This document shows, piece by piece, positions 1-7,666 of a stretch of DNA of 64,000 nucleotides. The stretch covers positions 3,534,001-3,598,000 of the forward strand of contig NZ_CP115669.1 in NCBI RefSeq assembly GCF_029203285.1, given 5' to 3'. The translations under genes and the position numbers were made by a program. Within the stretch, counting starts at the first letter, position 1. Every line of letters begins with the position of its first letter. The DNA is from Pseudomonas sp. PSE14. GTDB lineage: Bacteria; Pseudomonadota; Gammaproteobacteria; Pseudomonadales; Pseudomonadaceae. The notes beneath the pieces are model-generated. The model searched no databases, was not told where the DNA came from, and worked only from the letters and a program-made list of their open reading frames with translations.

Positions 1-218
1 GCTTCGTCCGCGTGGTGGCCCGCAAGGACAACCACCTGATCCTCGGCTGGCAGGCGGTAGGCAAGGCAGTCTCCGAGTTGTCCACGGCCTTCGTGCAGTC
101 CCTGGAAATGGGCGCCTGTCTGGAAGACATCGCCGGCACCATCCACGCCCACCCGACCCTGGGCGAGGCCGTGCAGGAAGCGGCGCTGCGCGCGCTGGGG
201 CACGCCCTGCACATCTGA
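1..218 (+). CDS. lpdV: Dihydrolipoyl dehydrogenase (E3 of branched-chain 2-oxoacid dehydrogenase), C-terminal part
   Basis: This is the last 71 codons of a gene that begins before the window; the frame is open from base 3. The residues fit the dimerisation domain of dihydrolipoyl dehydrogenases, and the HAHPTLGEA segment carries the conserved His-x-His-Pro-Thr of the active site, where the second His activates the substrate thiol. The ending (ALGHALHI) resembles Pseudomonas LpdV, the E3 of the Bkd complex that oxidises 2-oxoacids from valine, leucine and isoleucine. Other E3 paralogues (Lpd, Lpd3) cannot be fully excluded from this fragment. A strong terminator follows 20 bases after the stop, so this is probably the last gene of its operon. 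Confidence 0.82.
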   Translation, partial: FVRVVARKDNHLILGWQAVGKAVSELSTAFVQSLEMGACLEDIAGTIHAHPTLGEAVQEAALRALGHALHI

Positions 219-237
219 TCCGACTTCCCCCTCGCTT

Positions 238-265
238 GACCCGCCGATTGGCGGGTCTTTTTTTT
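238..265 (+). terminator. Rho-independent terminator after lpdV
   Basis: A perfect 8-bp stem (GACCCGCC / GGCGGGTC) with a GATT loop is followed by eight T residues. Confidence 0.95.
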
Positions 266-319
266 GCCTGGTGTTTTTTTGGTGCTCATGCAGCGTCAGG
301 GCGGGCCATGCCCGCCATT

Positions 320-553
320 CGCGGACAAGGTCCTACGAGAGCGCTCCAGGCCACCTGTAGGAGCAACTGTCTTTTTCCTGAAAGTCTGTGCCTGTGTTTC
401 CCCCTCACCCCAGCCCTCTCCCAGAGGGAGAGGGGGCAGATTGTTCCGGCTGACGCCGTAGTTTCATCCTGCACCGAACGGTTCCCTCTCCCGCTTGCGG
501 GAGAGGGTTAGGGTGAGGGGCTTTGATCTCGTAGGAGCGGACCTTGTACGCGA
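320..553. repeat. Composite palindromic repeat, copy A (inverted partner at 2165-2416)
   Basis: The stretch starts and ends with degenerate REP units (GCGGACAAGGTCC near 321 and GTAGGAGCGGACCTTG near 531). Between them are two hairpins of the type CCCTCTCCC / GGGAGAGGG (about 415-435 and 483-507) separated by a spacer containing GGCTGACGC, TTTCATCCTGCACCGAACGG and similar. Read in reverse complement, the same order of blocks is found at 2165-2416. It carries no coding signal, and the open frames across it are repeat translations. Confidence 0.85.
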
Positions 554-695
554 ATAGCCGATAACCGCACAAAACCTGATCCGTCGCACCCGATGCCCAC
601 GTCGACATTCCCAAACAATCACCGAACTTAGCAGCCAAATCGAGTCTTTAAGCAACGAAATCCCCCACACCCGATCTACGCACGCCTCCATTGAC

Positions 696-719
696 CAAAT
701 TAACCATTTGGTACATTTT
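696..719 (-). promoter_or_regulatory. Putative TetR-type operator upstream of aroQ
   Basis: On the minus strand these 24 bases match the site at 5242-5265 in 19 positions, with the shared core TGTACYAAMTGGTTA. The site also contains an inverted repeat (ACCAAAT / ATTTGGT, 694-712). It lies 54 bases before the aroQ start, in an otherwise AT-rich promoter region. Binding by the TetR regulator encoded at 2471-3136 is inferred. Confidence 0.6.
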
Positions 720-772
720 GCTCCCACAGGCTTTTTTATCGCGGCCATATAACAACGGAGCTCCTCACCCTC

Positions 773-1213
773 ATGCCTCACACCCTCCTCGTGCTCAACG
801 GCCCCAACCTCAACCTGCTCGGCACCCGCGAGCCGGCCACCTACGGCCACGAGGCCCTCGACGACATCGCCGCGATCTGCGAGCGCACCGGCGCCGAGCA
901 CGGCCTGGAGATCGACTTCCGCCAGACCAACCACGAAGGCCAGTTGATCGACTGGATTCACCAGGCACGCGGTCGCTGCGCGGGCATCCTGATCAACCCG
1001 GCGGCCTGGACCCACACCTCGGTGGCCATCCGCGACGCGCTGGCCGCCGTGGAGCTGCCGGTCATCGAGGTGCACCTGTCAAACGTGCACGCGCGCGAGG
1101 AATTCCGGCAGCACTCCTTCGTCTCCGGCATCGCCGTCGGCGTCATCGCCGGTCTGGGCAGCGACGGTTATCGCGCCGGCATCCGGCACTTCTCCAAACT
1201 GCTGAAAGGGTGA
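773..1213 (+). CDS. aroQ: Type II 3-dehydroquinate dehydratase (catabolic)
   Basis: Converts 3-dehydroquinate to 3-dehydroshikimate, shared by aromatic biosynthesis and quinate breakdown. The 146-residue length is normal for the type II dodecameric enzyme. The N-terminal [17 protein letters not shown] block holds the catalytic Arg19 and Tyr24 of the flexible lid, and the [12 protein letters not shown] segment holds the substrate-binding His and Arg. It is followed after 5 bases by a quinate/shikimate-type dehydrogenase and sits beside quiC and an importer, so a degradative role is more likely than housekeeping synthesis. This resembles the aroQ2 position in P. aeruginosa. An operator-like site at 696-719 suggests control by the local TetR protein. 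Confidence 0.93.
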   Translation: MPHTLLVLNGPNLNLLGTREPATYGHEALDDIAAICERTGAEHGLEIDFRQTNHEGQLIDWIHQARGRCAGILINPAAWTHTSVAIRDALAAVELPVIEVHLSNVHAREEFRQHSFVSGIAVGVIAGLGSDGYRAGIRHFSKLLKG

Positions 1214-1218
1214 GCGCC

Positions 1219-2067
1219 ATGAAAGAACAACGCACCGTACTGGCCGGCCTGATCGGCGCCGGCATCCAGGCTTCGCGCACCCCGGCCATGCACGAACGCG
1301 AAGGCGACGCCCAGGGCCTGCGCTACCTGTACCGGCTGATCGACCTGGACATGCTGGGCGTCGATGCCGGCGCCCTGCCCGACCTGCTGGCTGCCGCCGA
1401 GCGCATGGGCTACACCGGGCTGAACATCACCTTCCCCTGCAAGCAGGCGGTCATTCCGCTGCTCGATGAGCTGTCCGACGAGGCGCGCGGCATCGGCGCG
1501 GTGAATACCGTGGTCCTGCGCGACGGCAAACGCATCGGCCACAACACCGACTGTCTGGGCTTCGCCGAAGGCTTCCGGCGCAACCTCAGCGATGCGCCAC
1601 GCGAGCGCGTGGTGCAGCTGGGTGCCGGCGGCGCGGGCGCTGCGGTGGCCCACGCGCTGCTCAGCGAAGGCGTGCGGCAGCTGACGATCTTCGAAGTGGA
1701 CCCGGCCCGCTCCCAGGCACTGGTGGACAACCTCAACGCGCACTTCGGCGGCCAGCGTGCCCGCGTCGGTCATGATCTTGCCGGCGCAGTTACCGAGGCC
1801 GACGGGCTGGTCAACACCACCCCGGTGGGCATGGCCAAGCTGCCCGGCGCGCCGCTGCCGCTGGAGCTGCTGCACCCGCACCTGTGGGTGGCGGAGATCA
1901 TCTATTTCCCGCTGGAAACCGAACTGCTGAAACACGCCCGCAGCCTCGGCTGCCGCACGCTGGATGGCGGCAACATGGCAGTGTTCCAGGCGGTGAAGGC
2001 GTTCGAGCTGTTCAGTGGCGTCGCGGCAGATGCCCAGCGGATGTTGGCGCATTTCAGCGCGATGTAA
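1219..2067 (+). CDS. aroE: Quinate/shikimate dehydrogenase (AroE-like, NAD-preferring type)
   Basis: A 282-residue member of the shikimate dehydrogenase superfamily. Substrate-site residues are visible: Ser19 and Thr21 in SRTPAMHE, Thr71 and Lys75 in NITFPCKQ (Lys75 is the catalytic base), Asn96 and Asp111. The Ser-x-Thr pair replaces the Ser-x-Ser of strict biosynthetic AroE and is the arrangement of quinate/shikimate dehydrogenases such as the Corynebacterium enzyme. The nucleotide-binding loop GAGGAGAA (136-143) is followed by an acidic strand end (FEVD, 158-161) instead of the Arg/Thr that bind NADPH, which favours NAD+. With aroQ and quiC it would oxidise quinate or shikimate to dehydroquinate or dehydroshikimate. 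Many annotations call it shikimate 5-dehydrogenase; the catabolic assignment rests on these residues and on context. Confidence 0.88.
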   Translation: MKEQRTVLAGLIGAGIQASRTPAMHEREGDAQGLRYLYRLIDLDMLGVDAGALPDLLAAAERMGYTGLNITFPCKQAVIPLLDELSDEARGIGAVNTVVLRDGKRIGHNTDCLGFAEGFRRNLSDAPRERVVQLGAGGAGAAVAHALLSEGVRQLTIFEVDPARSQALVDNLNAHFGGQRARVGHDLAGAVTEADGLVNTTPVGMAKLPGAPLPLELLHPHLWVAEIIYFPLETELLKHARSLGCRTLDGGNMAVFQAVKAFELFSGVAADAQRMLAHFSAM

Positions 2068-2164
2068 CTGGCGTCAGGGGGCGATACCCTGCGATGGGTA
2101 TCGCTTCGCTCCACGCCATCCTACCCTGGTATTCGCCAGGAACATCGATGTGCGCTGAAGGATT

Positions 2165-2416
2165 TCGCGGACAAGGTCCGCTCCTATGAGGTACATCTGC
2201 GCTTGGGTCGGCCCTCACCCTAACCCTCTCCCAGGGGGAGAGGGGACCGTTCGGTGCAGGATGAAACCTTCGCGTCAGCCGGGTCGGACTGCCCCCTCTC
2301 CCTGAGGGAGAGGGCTGGGGTGAGGGGAATGCGCAGGCACGGACTCCCAGGAAGGAGACAGTTGCTCCTACAGTTGCCATCGGTGCGCACTCTCGTAGGA
2401 GCGGATCTTATCCGCG
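2165..2416. repeat. Composite palindromic repeat, copy B (inverted relative to 320-553)
   Basis: REP unit GCGGACAAGGTCCGCTCCTA at 2167, then CCCTCACCC-type hairpins (about 2213-2252 and 2291-2327), a spacer containing GGTGCAGGATGAAACC and GCGTCAGCCGG, then a second REP unit (GTAGGAGCGGATCTTATCCG). In reverse complement the block order and most of the sequence match 320-553. The 2068-2470 gap otherwise holds nothing recognisable except the 3' ends of the convergent flanking genes. Confidence 0.85.
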
Positions 2417-2470
2417 ATCCGCCGGCAGGGCCGGCGCAAATCCTGGTCCGCGAACAATCCCCGATCCGGC

Positions 2471-3136
2471 CTACGGCCGCACGTACCGCAACACCGCCTC
2501 GATGATCATTTCCTTGTGCCGCGCCTTCACCGCCGCATCTTCCAGCTCGATCTGGAACAACGAACCGACGGTGTGCCGGTTGGACACCCGATAGAAGCAG
2601 AACGAGCTGATCAGCATATGCACGTCGATGGCCTGCAGCCCCTCGCGGATAACGCCGCTGGCAGCGCCGCGACGGAGGATGTCCTCGATGGTGCGCAGGA
2701 TGTTGCTGCTCATCGAACGGATGGTTTCCGAGCCCGAGGCGAACTGGCCGTAGTGGATGTTCTCGATGCAGACGATGCGTACGAAGTCGACGTTGCGGTC
2801 GTGGTGGTCGAAGGTGAAGTCCACCAGCCGGCGCATGGCCTCCAGCGGTTCCAGTTCGGCCAGGTGCAAGGTCTGCTCGGTGCCGCGGATGTCCCCGTAG
2901 AGCTTCTCCAGCACCGCCTGGTACAGCTGCTCTTTGCTGCCGAAGTAGTAGTAGATCATCCGCTTGGAGGTGTTCATCCGCTCGGCGATGGCGTCGACCC
3001 GCGCGCCGGAAAGGCCCTGCTGGACGAACTCGACGATGGCCGCCTGGAGGATGTCTTCGCGGGTCTTCTCCGGGTTGTTCTTGCGCCCCCGGCGCGCGGT
3101 GTCGGCGGGGGTCGGCTGGGTGGCGCTGTCGGTCAT
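2471..3136 (-). CDS. TetR-family regulator of the quinate cluster
   Basis: A 221-residue TetR/AcrR repressor. The helix-turn-helix is at about residues 38-62 (ARVDAIAERMNTSKRMIYYYF, with the typical YYYF end of the recognition helix); the rest is the variable ligand-binding domain. The Met at 3136 is chosen over an upstream in-frame Met because the family starts shortly before the HTH. It lies 102 bases downstream of quiC on the same strand and may be cotranscribed with it. It corresponds in position to the TetR gene beside quiC in P. aeruginosa. Two matching 24-bp sites in front of quiC and aroQ are its most likely operators; the inducer may be dehydroshikimate, quinate or protocatechuate, which is inference. 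Confidence 0.85.
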   Translation of the reverse strand: MTDSATQPTPADTARRGRKNNPEKTREDILQAAIVEFVQQGLSGARVDAIAERMNTSKRMIYYYFGSKEQLYQAVLEKLYGDIRGTEQTLHLAELEPLEAMRRLVDFTFDHHDRNVDFVRIVCIENIHYGQFASGSETIRSMSSNILRTIEDILRRGAASGVIREGLQAIDVHMLISSFCFYRVSNRHTVGSLFQIELEDAAVKARHKEMIIEAVLRYVRP

Positions 3137-3238
3137 GGGCTCGGCTTTCGTTCGGCAGGCGCCAGGGCGCCTGCTATGCACTGGTAGGTGCGCGGATTAT
3201 GCGACCCGAGTGCACCCGAGGCCAAGCACGGTACCGAC

Positions 3239-5149
3239 CTAACCGCGCGGCCGGCGCGTGGTGCCGTTGCGTGCCTGGGCCATGGCCGCCAGGCGCACGG
3301 CAACGTTGGCCGCGCCGTAGCCGGCGTAACCACCGCGACGCTGGATGATCTCGAAGAAGAAGCGCTCCTCGAAGGGCTCGGTGTAGACGTGGAACAGTTC
3401 GCCGCCACTAGCGTCGCGGTCGTACAACACGTTGAAGTAGGCCAGCTCGCTCAAGAACTCGTCGTCGAAGTCGAAGCGCGCGGCCAGGTCGTCGTAGTAG
3501 TTGAGGGGGATTTCCAGCAGCGGCACCCCGGCATCCTTCGCCCGCTCCACCTCGGCGAAGATGTCGTCGCAGGCGAAGGCGATATGGTGAACGCCGGAGC
3601 CGCGATAGCTGGACAACGCGTGAGAGATCGCGGTGTTGCGGTTCTCCGAGATGTTCAGCGGCAAGCGCACGCTGCCGTTGGCGCTGCGCAGGGCGCGGCT
3701 TTTTACCAGGCCATAGGGGTCGGGCAGCACCACTTCGTCGTCAGCCTCGAAATCGAACAGACCCTTGTAGAACAGCACCCAGTTGTCCAGACCGTCCGCC
3801 GGCAGCGCCATGGCCATGTGGTCGATGCGCTGCAGCTTACCGCTGGGCTGGACATCGGGGTCAAGGCGGAAGTCCACGTCATAGATGGTCTGTCCGGCGG
3901 CGCGCTCTTCCACCAGGTAGATCAGGCTGCCGTCCGGCGCGCGCACGGCAGGAATCTCCCGCTCGTTGGGGCCGACCAACCCGCGATACGGCTGACCTTT
4001 GTAGGCCTGCGCCCGCTCCAGGGCGCTGCCGGCATCACGCACGCGCAACGCGGTGGCGCACAGCGACGGGCCGTGAGCCTCGAAGAAACTGTGGCCAAAG
4101 GAATACGGCTCGGCATTGAGCACGATGTTGATGTCGCCCTGGCGCAGCAAGCTCACCGCCTTGGAGCGGTGTTCGCCGGCGCGGGCGAAACCCAGGCGCT
4201 CCAGCCAGTTGCCCAGGCGCGCACCCAGGGCTTCGTCCACGGCGAATTCGAGGAACTCCACGCCCTCCAACTGACTGGCCGACGGCGGCGCGAACAGGCA
4301 GTCCAGCTGTTCCGGGGGCATGCCTTCGGCGTGCAGGCGTTCGCGGGTCTTCTCTTCTAGATAGAGCAACGAGCGCAGGCCATCGGCGGCATTGGCGCGC
4401 GGCGGCGCGGCACGGAAACCGTCGTTGAAGACCTCCAGCGACAGCGGGCCGCGATAGCCGCTCCTGAGGATTGGCGCGAGGAAGCCCGGCAGGTCGAACT
4501 CGCCCTGGCCGGGGAAATTGCGAAAGTGCCGGCTCCACTCCAGCACGTCCATGGCCAGGATCGGCGCATCGGCCATCTGCACGAAGAAGATCTTCTCCCC
4601 CGGAATCTGCGCGATGCCGCTGGGGTCGCCCTTGAGCGAGAGGGTGTGGAAGCTGTCGAGGATCACGCCCAGGGCCGGATGGTTCACTTCCCGCACCAGG
4701 TCCCAGACCTGTTGCCAGGTGTTCACATGGCGGCCCCAGGCCAGGGCTTCGTAGCCCACGCGCAGGCCACGGGCGCCGGCGCGTTCGGCGGCGAGCCCGA
4801 GGTCTTCGAGGAGGAATTCACGCTCGCCCAGGGAATCGGCGGCGACGTTACTGCACATCAGCACCAGGTCCGTACCCAGCTCCTGCATCAGGTCGAACTT
4901 GCGCTCCAGGCGGTCGAGGTTGCGCGGCAGGCGGTCGCGGCGGCAACCCTCGAAGTCGCGGAACGGCTGGAACAGGGTGATCGCCAGGCCCAGGTCGGCG
5001 CAGAGCCGGCGTACGTCACGCGGGCTGCCGCCATAGTAGAGGAGATCGTTCTCGAAGATTTCCACGCCGTCGAACCCGGCGGCGGCGATGGCTTCGAGCT
5101 TGTCCGGCAGGGTTCCGCTGAGGGAAACGGTGGCGATTGAACGCTGCAT
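3239..5149 (-). CDS. quiC: 3-dehydroshikimate dehydratase fused to an HPPD-like domain
   Basis: Dehydrates 3-dehydroshikimate to protocatechuate, the step that commits quinate and shikimate to the beta-ketoadipate pathway. The 636-residue length equals the two-domain QuiC1 type. The N-terminal TIM barrel (1-280) shows the metal ligands Glu134 (GYEALAW), Asp165 (DSFHTL), Gln191 (VQMADAP) and Glu239 (SLEVFND), plus His168. The C-terminal half (about 290-620) is a vicinal-oxygen-chelate region related to 4-hydroxyphenylpyruvate dioxygenase, with candidate iron ligands in IDHMAMAL, GVHHIAFAC and FFEIIQR. In characterised QuiC1 proteins the second domain aids activity and does not act as an HPPD. 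The operator-like site 93 bases upstream of the start suggests TetR control. Confidence 0.94.
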   Translation of the reverse strand: MQRSIATVSLSGTLPDKLEAIAAAGFDGVEIFENDLLYYGGSPRDVRRLCADLGLAITLFQPFRDFEGCRRDRLPRNLDRLERKFDLMQELGTDLVLMCSNVAADSLGEREFLLEDLGLAAERAGARGLRVGYEALAWGRHVNTWQQVWDLVREVNHPALGVILDSFHTLSLKGDPSGIAQIPGEKIFFVQMADAPILAMDVLEWSRHFRNFPGQGEFDLPGFLAPILRSGYRGPLSLEVFNDGFRAAPPRANAADGLRSLLYLEEKTRERLHAEGMPPEQLDCLFAPPSASQLEGVEFLEFAVDEALGARLGNWLERLGFARAGEHRSKAVSLLRQGDINIVLNAEPYSFGHSFFEAHGPSLCATALRVRDAGSALERAQAYKGQPYRGLVGPNEREIPAVRAPDGSLIYLVEERAAGQTIYDVDFRLDPDVQPSGKLQRIDHMAMALPADGLDNWVLFYKGLFDFEADDEVVLPDPYGLVKSRALRSANGSVRLPLNISENRNTAISHALSSYRGSGVHHIAFACDDIFAEVERAKDAGVPLLEIPLNYYDDLAARFDFDDEFLSELAYFNVLYDRDASGGELFHVYTEPFEERFFFEIIQRRGGYAGYGAANVAVRLAAMAQARNGTTRRPRG

Positions 5150-5241
5150 CTCATGACTCCTGCCGGGACTGGTTAGGGGTCTTGTCGGAAGGCTCCCCGG
5201 CTTGGCTCGATTATTCTGGCGGCCGGGGCTCGCAGCAATTT

Positions 5242-5265
5242 AAAGTGTACTAACTGGTTAGTTTT
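5242..5265 (+). promoter_or_regulatory. Putative TetR-type operator between quiC and the MFS importer
   Basis: The 24 bases contain a perfect inverted repeat ACTAAC-TG-GTTAGT (5249-5262) and share the core TGTACYAAMTGGTTA with the minus-strand site at 696-719 (19 of 24 identical). It lies 93 bases before quiC and about 410 bases before the divergent transporter start, so it more directly fits quiC. The rest of 5150-5672 is a leader without a convincing gene. Confidence 0.65.
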
Positions 5266-5634
5266 GTGTTCGATTACCGAACGGAAGGCCGTTTATCGAA
5301 TTGACGCTGTTCCGGCCGCTGCTCAAGATTTAGCCACGTCGACGCATTCCGGCAGCCTCCCCAGGCACCTGCCTCTGCCCTGGAGAAGCCCCTGAGCCGC
5401 TGCGAGATGGCCTGCGTGTCATCCATAACAATTTCAAGAACGGGTAACTGCTCATGTACGTACCTCACCTTCGCCCCGCCGCTTCCATTCCCTCTCCGCA
5501 AACCCGCCCGGCCCGCCTGATGCCAGGTCTGTGCCCGTTGCTCGGCCGCCGCCGCACGCACTGATTTCCGCCAGCCAACGCAAGCCTTTTCGCCCTCCCC
5601 GCCGCCCGGCGGCGACGCACACGGCTTGCGACAC

Positions 5635-5642
5635 AACAATAA
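5635..5642 (+). promoter_or_regulatory. Candidate Crc/Hfq catabolite-activity motif before the MFS gene
   Basis: AACAATAA fits the AAYAAYAA pattern of Pseudomonas Crc/Hfq targets. It is 31 bases before the ATG at 5673. Such motifs place translation under carbon catabolite repression; here this is predicted from the motif only. Confidence 0.45.
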
Positions 5643-5672
5643 TTCCCAAGGCTGCTCGCCAGCCTCAAACGG

Positions 5673-7019
5673 ATGGCCCCGATCATGATCCATACGCAAT
5701 CCGCTCCCCTCGCCGCCGTCGCTCCGCACGGCTCCTCCTTCTTCGGCAAGGTGCGTGGCGCCATGGCCGTCGGCAAGGTGCGCTGGGGCATGCTCGCCCT
5801 GGTGTTCTTCGCCACCACCCTGAACTACATCGACCGCGCCGCCCTCGGCGTGATGCAGCCGCTGCTCGCCGAGAAAATGGCCTGGACGGCCATGGACTAC
5901 GCCAACATCAACTTCTGGTTCCAGGTCGGCTACGCCATCGGCTTCGTGCTGCAGGGCCGGCTGATCGACCGCATCGGGGTGAAGCGTGCGTTCTTCTTCG
6001 CCGTGCTGCTGTGGAGCTTCGCCACCGGCGCCCATGGCCTGGCCAGTTCGGCGGCGGGCTTCATGGTCTGCCGCTTCATCCTCGGCCTGACCGAGGCGGC
6101 CAACTACCCGGCCTGCGTGAAGACCACGCGCCTGTGGTTCCCGGCCGGCGAGCGGGCCATGGCCACCGGCATCTTCAACGCCGGCACCAATGTCGGCGCC
6201 ATGCTCACCCCGGCCCTGCTGCCGCTGATCCTCGCAGCCTGGGGCTGGCAGGCGGCGTTCCTCTGCATGAGCGCGCTGGGCTTCGTCTGGGTGGTGCTGT
6301 GGGGCCTGAAGTACTTCAATCCCGAAGAGCACCCGACGGTGAAGCAGAGCGAGCTGGACTACATCCAGGCAGCCGACGAGCCGCCAGCCGAGCGCGTGCC
6401 CTTCTCCGCCATCCTGCGCATGCGCGGCACCTGGGCCTTCGCCGTGGCCCTTTCGCTGACCGCACCGGTGTTCTGGTTCTACCTGTACTGGCTGCCGCCC
6501 TTCCTCAACCAGCAGTACGGCCTGGGGATCAGCGTCACCCAGATGGGCATCCCGCTGATGCTGATCTGGCTGACCGCAGACTTCGGCAGCATCGGTGGCG
6601 GCATCCTGTCGTCCTGGCTGATCGGCCGCGGCATGAACGCCATCCATGCGCGCCTGCTGTCGATGTTCATCTGTGCCTGCGCAATAATCGGCGTGGTCTT
6701 CGCCGCCAAGGCCAGCGGCATGTGGATCGCCGTGGCCGCCATCGCCCTGGGCGTGGGTGCGCACCAGGCGTGGACGGCGAACATCTGGAGCCTGGTGATG
6801 GACTACACGCCCAAGCACATGATGAGCACGGTGTTCGGCTTCGGCGGCATGTGCGCGGCGATTGGTGGCATGTTCATGACCCAGATCGTCGGCTACATCC
6901 TCACCGTCACCCACAACAACTATGCGGTGCTGTTCACCATCATCCCGACCATGTACTTCCTGGCGCTGACCTGGATGTTCTTCATGGCCCCGCGCAAGGT
7001 ACCCGGCGCGACGGAGTGA
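5673..7019 (+). CDS. MFS transporter, anion:cation symporter type (probable quinate/shikimate or aromatic acid importer)
   Basis: A 448-residue inner-membrane protein with about 12 hydrophobic segments and an MFS signature loop (LQGRLIDRIGVKRAFF). FATTLNYIDRAALG in the first helix and LGLTEAANYPACVK in the fourth are hallmarks of the ACS subfamily (ExuT, GudP, hexuronate and aromatic-acid carriers). It diverges from quiC and matches the transporter adjoining quiC in P. aeruginosa, so import of quinate, shikimate or dehydroshikimate is likely. The start could also be the Met at 5685. A Crc-like motif lies upstream and a strong terminator follows. Confidence 0.85.
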   Translation: MAPIMIHTQSAPLAAVAPHGSSFFGKVRGAMAVGKVRWGMLALVFFATTLNYIDRAALGVMQPLLAEKMAWTAMDYANINFWFQVGYAIGFVLQGRLIDRIGVKRAFFFAVLLWSFATGAHGLASSAAGFMVCRFILGLTEAANYPACVKTTRLWFPAGERAMATGIFNAGTNVGAMLTPALLPLILAAWGWQAAFLCMSALGFVWVVLWGLKYFNPEEHPTVKQSELDYIQAADEPPAERVPFSAILRMRGTWAFAVALSLTAPVFWFYLYWLPPFLNQQYGLGISVTQMGIPLMLIWLTADFGSIGGGILSSWLIGRGMNAIHARLLSMFICACAIIGVVFAAKASGMWIAVAAIALGVGAHQAWTANIWSLVMDYTPKHMMSTVFGFGGMCAAIGGMFMTQIVGYILTVTHNNYAVLFTIIPTMYFLALTWMFFMAPRKVPGATE

Positions 7020-7038
7020 GCTTGAAGCCGTAACGACG

Positions 7039-7068
7039 AACCCCGCGAATACGCGGGGTTCTTTTTTC
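7039..7068. terminator. Bidirectional terminator between MFS gene and cupin gene
   Basis: A 9-bp perfect stem (AACCCCGCG / CGCGGGGTT) with an AATA loop and a T-rich tail on the plus strand; it sits between two convergent genes. Confidence 0.92.
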
Positions 7069-7073
7069 TACGC

Positions 7074-7487
7074 TCACTTCTTCAGCGGTGTGAGCACCGG
7101 GGCGTTCTCGTCCAACAACATCCACACCAGCAACTTGGCCGGCTTCTGGTTGCTGGCGTTGCGCGAGACCAGGTGCGGCGTGTTGGGCGCCTCGTACCAG
7201 GACTGGCCGGCCTGGTAGGTCACCGGTTTCTGCCCCTCCAGCTGGGAGATCACCGCACCTTCGAGCACGTAGGCGAACACCGAGCCACTGTGCACATGGG
7301 GGCCGGAGGACTGCCCCGGCTCGTAGGCAACGGTGATTACCAGGCCCTTCTTGCCCGCGGCGTCGGGGAGCTTGTGCTCCTGCTGGGTGGTGACCGTCTC
7401 TTCGCCGGTGCCATGGGCGAAGACCGGCAGGCTCAGGGCCAGGCCAAGACCAACGAACAGGCGTTTCAGGGAAGTGACTGCGGGCAT
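7074..7487 (-). CDS. Secreted cupin-domain protein
   Basis: A 137-residue protein with a signal peptide (hydrophobic run LFVGLGLALSLPVFA, cleavage after about residue 24). The rest is a single conserved beta-barrel cupin: the first motif is PHVHSGSVFAYVLEGA, with two His and a Glu-position changed, and the second is PNTPHLVSRNAS, with His. A metal-binding periplasmic protein is likely. No enzymatic role can be assigned; such cupins are often annotated as quercetinase-like or cytokinin-type domains. It is probably transcribed alone. Confidence 0.8.
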   Translation of the reverse strand: MPAVTSLKRLFVGLGLALSLPVFAHGTGEETVTTQQEHKLPDAAGKKGLVITVAYEPGQSSGPHVHSGSVFAYVLEGAVISQLEGQKPVTYQAGQSWYEAPNTPHLVSRNASNQKPAKLLVWMLLDENAPVLTPLKK

Positions 7488-7620
7488 GGCGCTTTCCTCG
7501 GGCAGTGGGGAGATGAGCCCACGCTACGCCCCGAGGTGGTGAGGGCCAACAGCCAATTCGGTGGAAGATCGGGGGGCCATTGGCGAAGTCTGTGCCGTGC
7601 GGTTCGCGAGCAGCGCCCAC

Positions 7621-7647
7621 AAAAAAGCCCCGCTCAGTGGCGGGGCT
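7621..7647 (-). terminator. Terminator of the DyP peroxidase gene
   Basis: On the minus strand an 8-bp stem (AGCCCCGC / GCGGGGCT) with a 6-base loop is followed by a run of T residues. Confidence 0.9.
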
Positions 7648-7666
7648 TCCGGCGGGCGGCGACAGA

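Noticed and set aside
1219-2067. Housekeeping aroE assignment
   Set aside because: Ser-x-Thr in the substrate site, an acidic cofactor end and the quinate neighbours favour a catabolic quinate/shikimate dehydrogenase, so I did not call it the biosynthetic enzyme.
3140-3185. Hairpin GCAGGCGC / GCGCCTGC between quiC and the TetR gene as a terminator or operator
   Set aside because: Perfect 8-bp stem but no T run, and no match with the two operator sites; left unassigned.
3188-4360. Long open frame opposite quiC (390 codons)
   Set aside because: It lies wholly within quiC on the other strand, is rich in Val, Gly, Gln and His as expected from GC-rich antisense codons, and has no RBS.
5274-6914. 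Open frame of 546 codons opposite the MFS gene
   Set aside because: Antisense shadow: repetitive His, Gln, Gly and Ala composition and no family motif; the plus-strand transporter is clear.
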